Source of the DNA: CAZDAW01 sp964503685
GTDB taxonomy: Bacteria > Chloroflexota > Anaerolineae > Anaerolineales > Anaerolineaceae
Direction: 5' to 3'
Length of the DNA stretch: 19,778 nucleotides
Assembly (NCBI GenBank): GCA_964503685.1
Contig: CAZDAW010000061.1
Coordinates: forward strand, 1-19,778
Made by a program: the position numbers and the translations under genes. Position 1 is the first letter of the stretch. Each line of letters opens with the position of its first letter. Positions 16,347 through 19,778 of this stretch are shown here, piece by piece. Under the pieces are notes generated by a model. That model saw nothing but the letters and a program-made list of their open reading frames with translations, did no database searches and had not been told where the DNA came from.

Positions 16347-17300
16347 TCAAAGTAATTGATCTAATTTACCCTTGTCGTCGAAATATTGGCGGTAGCGGGC
16401 AACAAATTCAGCCAGGGTGTACGAATGGCTTTGTGTGCCGCATTGTTCAAGGCAGTACGTTGCCGCCAGCGCGCCCATTTGGCCGCAAGTCTGAAAATCC
16501 ATACGGGCGGCGTAACCCTTGAGGAAGCCGCCCCTGAATGCATCTCCCACGCCGGTGGGGTCCAGAATCTGTTTCGGAGGCGCCACCGAAACACGATATT
16601 CATGATTATCGTGGTAAATCACCGCGCCTTTCTCACCCAGCGTCACCACCAGAATACCGACGCTGGATTTGATTTCGTCCGGCTTCTTGCCAGTCTTCTT
16701 CTGCAGCATCTCGAACTCATAATCGTTGACAAACAGCAACGTGGCTCCCTCAAAGCAGCGCTGCAGTTCGGCGCCGTCCAGGCGCACGATCTGCTGGCTG
16801 GGGTCGTATAGATAGTCGATGCCGGCTGCCTTGCATTCGTTGGCATATTTTTCCATTGCACTTGGGTCATTGGGCGAAATAACCACGAGGTCCGGGCGCT
16901 CCTTCAAATCGGTGATCGAAAGTTCAGCCGCATGCGCCATTGCGCCGGTATAAAAGCTGGCAATCTGGGCATTGCAGCGGTCGGTGTTGGCAAAAAACGA
17001 AGCGGTGTACTCGCCGGGAATGACTTTTACCCCGCTCGTATCGATTCCCTTCGCTTCCAGCCACGTGCGATAATCCTCAAAATCCTCGCCGACCGTCGCC
17101 AGCAGGCGCGGCCGCTCGCCGAGCAGCGCCAGAGTATAGGCGATATTGGGGGCAATACCGCCGCGCTGGCGCACCATCGAATCAACCAGGAAGGATAGGC
17201 TGACGCATTCCAGCTTTTCGGGGATCAAATGATCCTTGAAATAACCCGGAAAGGTCATTAAATAGTCATAAGCCACTGAACCTGTACAAAGTATATCCAT
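16347..17300 (-). CDS. PfkB family kinase, probable adenosine kinase
   Basis: A 317-residue ribokinase-superfamily kinase. The N-terminal GG motif region is RQRGGIAPNIAYTLALLG. The C-terminal signature DPTGVGDAFRGGF contains the catalytic base Asp253 and the anion-hole loop. It is directly upstream of ahcY (17-nt gap), and phosphorylating the adenosine released by SAH hydrolase would pull that reaction forward, so adenosine kinase is the best guess. Ribokinase or other sugar substrates are possible. Three consecutive ATGs occur at 17306, 17303 and 17300. GGGA at 17307-17310 favours the third (6-nt spacing), giving MDILCTGSVAYD, the usual family start. A GTG at 17345 would add 15 residues inside a leader hairpin and is unlikely. 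Confidence 0.87.
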   Translation of the reverse strand: MDILCTGSVAYDYLMTFPGYFKDHLIPEKLECVSLSFLVDSMVRQRGGIAPNIAYTLALLGERPRLLATVGEDFEDYRTWLEAKGIDTSGVKVIPGEYTASFFANTDRCNAQIASFYTGAMAHAAELSITDLKERPDLVVISPNDPSAMEKYANECKAAGIDYLYDPSQQIVRLDGAELQRCFEGATLLFVNDYEFEMLQKKTGKKPDEIKSSVGILVVTLGEKGAVIYHDNHEYRVSVAPPKQILDPTGVGDAFRGGFLKGYAARMDFQTCGQMGALAATYCLEQCGTQSHSYTLAEFVARYRQYFDDKGKLDQLL

Positions 17301-17330
17301 CATCATTCCCTGAAAGTGAAATAGAACACC

Positions 17331-17356
17331 AAAAGACGCTCTCACCAGAGAGCGCC
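17331..17356 (-). terminator. Hairpin plus T-run in the pfkB leader
   Basis: On the - strand GGCGCTCTC, loop TGGT, GAGAGCGTC (17335-17356) forms a 9-bp stem with one G-U pair, followed by TTTT (17331-17334). It could end the lipoprotein transcript from 17497, or act as an attenuator for pfkB-ahcY if the promoter is at 17434. Confidence 0.5.
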
Positions 17357-17418
17357 GTCATTCCACGATGGCATCAGTTTAACATGCTATGACCACTTTG
17401 TCAAAGAAAATGCAGGCG

Positions 17419-17453
17419 AAACTAATCGCGATGATTATAATCTGGATTAGTTT
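17419..17453 (-). promoter_or_regulatory. TATAAT box flanked by a perfect 9-bp inverted repeat
   Basis: AAACTAATC (17419-17427) and GATTAGTTT (17445-17453) are exact inverted repeats separated by 17 nt. The spacer contains the palindrome GATTATAATC, so a perfect TATAAT is present on both strands (17434-17439 on -). The - strand -35 is weak (TTAAGT at 17 bp). The layout looks like an operator straddling the -10 of the pfkB-ahcY promoter. Confidence 0.45.
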
Positions 17454-17496
17454 GTCACTTAAAGTTCATCCGTTGGCAGTGAAGTCCGTTTGAATC

Positions 17497-18051
17497 CTAT
17501 TTCACCACAATTTCACACTGGTCGATCGATACCTCATTCTTGCTGCCCGGGCCGTAAGTATCCCAACCGTCGCTGATCTGGCGCTTCCAGGTGACCTTGT
17601 AAGTGAGCGGATGAGAGCCGGCCGGCAGCACACCCACCTCGGCGACCCAATGCACCACGAAGAACTTGCGCTGATCATCGTACTTGATCTCTTGCATCAC
17701 GCCTTCGATCTGGTTGCCATCCAGAGTGACCACTGTCTCGCTGGCATCGATGTGTTCTTGAACCAGTTCTTCGGTGGAGGCGCTCCATCCCCAAATGACC
17801 CGGATGGGAGCGCCCGCCGGAACTTCAGTGGTAGCAGGGTTACCGAGCAGCGTGCAGGGCAGCGGAACGTAGACCGGCTCGGGCGCCGGCGTTGGCTGAG
17901 TTGTGAGCGTTGGAGTTGGTTGAAGGAGCGGCGTAAGCGTCGGCGGTGCAGCAGTTGGGCTCGGGGCGATTTCTGCGGTTGGGGTCGCGGCCTGACAACC
18001 AGCCAATAAGAGGATGAAAACGATCATTGAAACGCATTTCCAAATTTTCAC
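17497..18051 (-). CDS. Putative lipoprotein with Thr/Pro-rich linker
   Basis: A 184-residue predicted lipoprotein of unknown function. The signal peptide MKIWKCVSMIVFILLLAGC ends in the lipobox LLAGC. A Thr/Pro/Ala-rich linker (about residues 20-60) follows, then a compact domain of about 120 residues that starts CTLLGNPATTEVPAGAPIRV and ends SIDQCEIVVK. Its two Cys residues could pair outside the membrane. The domain, with WGWSAST, VHWVAEVGVLPAGSHPLTY and KVTWKRQISDGWDTYGPG, alternates like a beta-sandwich, but I recognise no family. GGAGGTGA lies 10 nt before the ATG. Two 17-bp palindromes 52-89 nt upstream suggest regulated expression. No homologous domain occurs in the other lipoproteins of the window. 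Confidence 0.75.
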   Translation of the reverse strand: MKIWKCVSMIVFILLLAGCQAATPTAEIAPSPTAAPPTLTPLLQPTPTLTTQPTPAPEPVYVPLPCTLLGNPATTEVPAGAPIRVIWGWSASTEELVQEHIDASETVVTLDGNQIEGVMQEIKYDDQRKFFVVHWVAEVGVLPAGSHPLTYKVTWKRQISDGWDTYGPGSKNEVSIDQCEIVVK

Positions 18052-18292
18052 CGCTCACCTCCATTGGTTACTGCGCTATAAGAATGATTCTAAAGGTTTC
18101 GTTATCACTTTTAGTGATAGTTGTATCACAAAAAGTGATAATCAACCCATTCTATTCAATCTCAACTTCAACTTATTCATTCACCCAAAAGTATCAAAAA
18201 GGAAGCGACTCTTTAAACCAGACAGCAACTTGGCGCAAACTGAAAGGCATCCCCTTGAAAAACTAACAACACATTCACATGCAAATGAAGTT
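18052..18292. other. 241-bp AT-rich intergenic region
   Basis: Separates the lipoprotein start (18051) from the end of the DarG remnant (18293). Apart from the palindromes at 18103-18140 I see no gene and no terminator after the DarG remnant. A + strand frame across 18014-18457 has no recognisable protein character and runs antisense to both neighbours. Confidence 0.5.
18103..18140. promoter_or_regulatory. Two tandem 17-bp palindromic operator-like sites
   Basis: TATCACTTTTAGTGATA (18103-18119) and TATCACAAAAAGTGATA (18124-18140) both follow TATCAC-N5-GTGATA exactly, with starts 21 bp apart (two helical turns). They lie 52-89 nt upstream of the lipoprotein start codon. The outer six bases equal the half-site of the phage lambda operator consensus, so an XRE/cI-like dimeric repressor is one candidate binder. 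No regulator gene is in the window. Confidence 0.6.
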
Positions 18293-18853
18293 CTACAGCC
18301 ACCCTTGCTGCTGCAAACGCTGCCAAGCCACTTGAATATGTTCAGGTTTGAAATGCTCACGCTTGCGTTTATTCCAGTTAGTAAACCCTTGAATAGCATG
18401 GCAATAATCATTTTTTACCGCTGGATCTTCTTGCGAAAGCCAATGAACAGTGGCTAACAATTCCATTCCATAAGGTGTTTCAAAACCTTCGATCAAATGG
18501 TTTACACGTTCCAGTCGATTCCGTGTTTCCGGGTAATCTGCCAAAAAAGATTCGGCTTCTTCATTTGCCCCCGGCAATAAGTAAATGTTAGATGATCCCG
18601 CACGAGCGCCATAGCCGCGCAGGTAATGGCCTTCCAGGTGTTGTAAAACAAAATGCAAATTTTCAGCGTAAGGGCCATATTGTTGTTTGACGTAATTAAG
18701 GCGCAAAGGTTCACCCGCTGTCTGCAGAAAGTAAGCTAATTTCTGAATTTCCAACTGCGTCAGGCGATATCCAGGTAACGCATATTGATTAATCAATTTG
18801 ATCAATGCCGCGCGCCCTAAAGTGAGCCGTGGTCGATGTGTGGCAACTGGCAT
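18293..18853 (-). CDS. darG: DarG antitoxin, C-terminal domain only (macrodomain missing)
   Basis: A 186-codon frame matching the C-terminal half of DarG, the antitoxin of the DarT DNA ADP-ribosylation toxin. RPRLTLGRAALIKLINQYAL, QLEIQKLAYFLQTAGEPLRL, QYGPYAENLHFVLQHLEGHY, LIEGFETPYGMELLATVHWL and the W-rich end NWNKRKREHF are the family blocks. Complete DarG is about 340-380 residues with an N-terminal macrodomain that removes ADP-ribose from DNA; none of it is present here. Upstream of this ATG the same frame stays open to a stop at 18926-18928 and still reads APSGTPAPEKM, like the DarG inter-domain linker. This ATG is therefore probably an internal Met. It has no ribosome binding site and overlaps darT by 37 nt. 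It may be untranslated, or made by coupling or frameshifting from darT. Confidence 0.75.
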   Translation of the reverse strand: MPVATHRPRLTLGRAALIKLINQYALPGYRLTQLEIQKLAYFLQTAGEPLRLNYVKQQYGPYAENLHFVLQHLEGHYLRGYGARAGSSNIYLLPGANEEAESFLADYPETRNRLERVNHLIEGFETPYGMELLATVHWLSQEDPAVKNDYCHAIQGFTNWNKRKREHFKPEHIQVAWQRLQQQGWL

Positions 18854-19371
18854 TTTTTCAGGCGCGGGAGTTCCACTTGGTGCACTAAAAACTCTGCTTG
18901 CCTCCGACGTTTTCGATCCCCGTCTTCAAAAGAATCATTCCAATATACATCCTTCATTATTATCCACTCCACTTTATTCAAATCTCTCAAATCGGTATAG
19001 AACCGGCTGATAGCCATATCAGCATGCCCATCAGTGAACACAAAGGGTATTCCAGCCTCCTGCACAGCTTCCACCGAAGAAACCAGATGCAGAATCGGAG
19101 TCTGCCCATCTTGATATCCTTCGACACCGCCTTTATGGATCACATAAAGCATTGGTGAACGCGGCGCAAAGTAAAAAGGGACGTAATCTGCGACGGCACC
19201 GCCAGGTGAACATGGAACTTTCTTACGAGAACGACGGTCTTTGATATGTTGATACGCGATGCCAACGTGCGCCAAGTTGCGTTCCATTACAATACGGTCG
19301 CAATATAGACATCCAGCATTAAGGATGCTGGGCAGGTTGCTGATAGATGTAATGTGGTAAATATAGGTCAT
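18817..19371 (-). CDS. darT: DarT-type DNA ADP-ribosyltransferase toxin, C-terminally truncated
   Basis: A DarT (DUF4433) protein of about 184 residues. Complete members transfer ADP-ribose from NAD to thymidine in single-stranded DNA and block replication. The N-terminal MTYIYHITSISNLPSILNAG, the basic/Arg region DRRSRKKV, PGGAVADYVPFYFAPRSPML and the catalytic block RRRQAEFLVH (Glu at about residue 160) are all present. Directly after it, where the family continues for roughly 35-40 more residues, the frame instead gives QVELPRLKKCQLPH and stops. These residues are an out-of-frame reading of DarG DNA. I choose the ATG at 19371; a TTG two codons earlier is possible. No clear ribosome binding site is seen. 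The locus is more AT-rich than the neighbouring operon, which suits horizontal acquisition. Activity of the truncated protein is unknown. Confidence 0.8.
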   Translation of the reverse strand: MTYIYHITSISNLPSILNAGCLYCDRIVMERNLAHVGIAYQHIKDRRSRKKVPCSPGGAVADYVPFYFAPRSPMLYVIHKGGVEGYQDGQTPILHLVSSVEAVQEAGIPFVFTDGHADMAISRFYTDLRDLNKVEWIIMKDVYWNDSFEDGDRKRRRQAEFLVHQVELPRLKKCQLPHIDHGSL

Positions 19372-19465
19372 ATGCAAAAGTGATAAAACTATTTTAAATG
19401 CAAATCAGAAAAAAGGATGTCGCCTCTCAAACTCTCCGTGGTGAATAACCTTCCCCGCCCCGGCA

Positions 19466-19494
19466 TTGACATGAAGCGCAACCTCCATTATAAA
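19466..19494 (+). promoter_or_regulatory. Near-consensus promoter for a leaderless gene
   Basis: TTGACA (19466-19471) and TATAAA (19489-19494) are separated by exactly 17 bp. The A of the ATG at 19502 is 8 nt after the end of the -10 box, so the expected transcription start coincides with the start codon. Confidence 0.65.
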
Positions 19495-19501
19495 GACATT
19501 T

Positions 19502-19778
19502 ATGATAAAGAAATGGATCATCCCCGCGCTTACCCTGGCCCTGCTGGCGGCCGCGTGCAGCCGGCCGGGACTAAATTCCCCTGCGCACGAGGCCGGCGCT
19601 GGTTCAACTCCCATGGTCATCACCCCCCAGTCACCCACCTCCACCCCCGCCCCGCAGCGCGTCCATCGGCGCGGGCCGCGCGGCCTCGGCGTCCGGCCCG
19701 AGCTGCCGCAACGTCCGCACGGCAAGCTCCCGGACGCGAGGCCTGTTGTCCCGAAGCAGCGGCACGAGGCTTGGCACT
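19502..19778 (+). CDS. Putative lipoprotein, partial (runs off the window)
   Basis: A frame open from ATG 19502 to the window edge. It begins with a clear lipoprotein signal: MIKKWIIPALTLALLAAACS, Lys-rich start, hydrophobic core and lipobox LAAAC with Cys at residue 19. A Ser/Thr/Pro linker follows (GSTPMVITPQSPTSTPAPQ), as in the other lipoproteins of this window. After about residue 52 the translation becomes Arg/Pro-rich and low in hydrophobics (RVHRRGPRGLGVRPELPQRP), the GC content jumps, and the opposite strand reads as a HEAT repeat. The true downstream part of this gene may therefore be lost at a misassembly near 19650. No ribosome binding site is present; a strong promoter places the transcription start at the ATG. 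It is divergent from darT. Confidence 0.6.
   Translation, partial: MIKKWIIPALTLALLAAACSRPGLNSPAHEAGAGSTPMVITPQSPTSTPAPQRVHRRGPRGLGVRPELPQRPHGKLPDARPVVPKQRHEAWH
19631..19777 (-). other. HEAT-repeat-like fragment in the GC-rich tail
   Basis: The - strand frame from the window edge reads PSLVPLLRDNRPRVRELAVR, then TLRQLGPDAEAARPAPMDAL, then a glycine run and a stop at 19631-19633. The first 40 residues have the spacing of a HEAT repeat (two amphipathic helices with D-R-VR and LG-G/DA landmarks). The glycine run is simply the antisense of the lipoprotein's Pro-rich linker, so only about 19652-19777 is likely to be genuine HEAT-coding DNA. It may be a foreign piece joined at the contig end. Confidence 0.4.

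Noticed and set aside
17300..17496. Possible SAH riboswitch upstream of pfkB-ahcY
   Set aside because: The gene context is right, but apart from a simple hairpin I could not recognise the conserved SAH riboswitch core; a covariance-model search would decide.
18014..18457. A 147-codon + strand frame across the intergenic region next to the DarG remnant
   Set aside because: It overlaps the start of the lipoprotein gene and the DarG domain antisense, includes the palindromes, and shows no protein-like composition.
1..19778. CRISPR arrays, tRNA or rRNA genes, transposase genes
   Set aside because: I saw no regularly spaced direct repeats, no cloverleaf-like segment, no rRNA motifs and no transposase or integrase protein in any frame.

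Overview
The window looks like a chromosomal segment of a mesophilic bacterium of the Chloroflexota (Anaerolineae-like). This is an inference from gene style, not from a marker gene: lipoproteins with a Cys lipobox followed by Thr/Pro-rich linkers, an M32 Taq-type carboxypeptidase, a short-form adenosylhomocysteinase next to a PfkB kinase, and FemAB-type ligases inside an exopolysaccharide locus. Most genes have moderate G+C; 18.1-19.5 kb is visibly more AT-rich, and the last ~125 bp are much more GC-rich.

Layout. Positions 181-3725 (+ strand) hold a short D-3-phosphoglycerate dehydrogenase, an M32 metallocarboxypeptidase and a lipoprotein with two similar C-terminal modules. Positions 14136 down to 3781 (- strand) form a nine-gene, tightly coupled envelope operon. 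In order of transcription it encodes a family-2 glycosyltransferase, an initiating sugar-phosphate transferase, a UDP-sugar epimerase, a CapD/WbpM-like dehydratase, two tandem FemAB-type aminoacyltransferases, a PLP enzyme of the D-cysteine desulfhydrase/ACC deaminase fold, a UbiA prenyltransferase and a secreted L,D-transpeptidase. Most junctions are 4-nt start/stop overlaps. The operon reads as surface polysaccharide synthesis plus peptidoglycan modification.

Positions 14137-14574 are non-coding and carry a degenerate inverted repeat of the GTCATTGCGAG type and a terminator. Positions 14575-17300 (- strand) hold ridA with its own promoter, and a pfkB-ahcY pair (probably adenosine kinase plus SAH hydrolase, which together clear the by-products of methylation). 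A TATAAT box flanked by a perfect 9-bp inverted repeat lies upstream of pfkB. Positions 17497-18051 encode another lipoprotein. Upstream of it are two 17-bp palindromes TATCAC-N5-GTGATA spaced 21 bp apart.

The most unusual part is 18293-19371 (- strand): a DarT DNA ADP-ribosyltransferase toxin followed by the C-terminal half only of its antitoxin DarG. The sequence looks as if one deletion removed the DarT C-terminus together with the whole DarG macrodomain (the hydrolase that reverses DNA ADP-ribosylation). The catalytic Glu of DarT remains a few codons before the junction. This is either a decayed toxin-antitoxin locus or a derived form in which binding alone neutralises the toxin. The window ends in the 5' part of a lipoprotein gene with an apparently leaderless promoter, running into a GC-rich tail whose opposite strand reads as a HEAT repeat; this may be a chimeric contig end.
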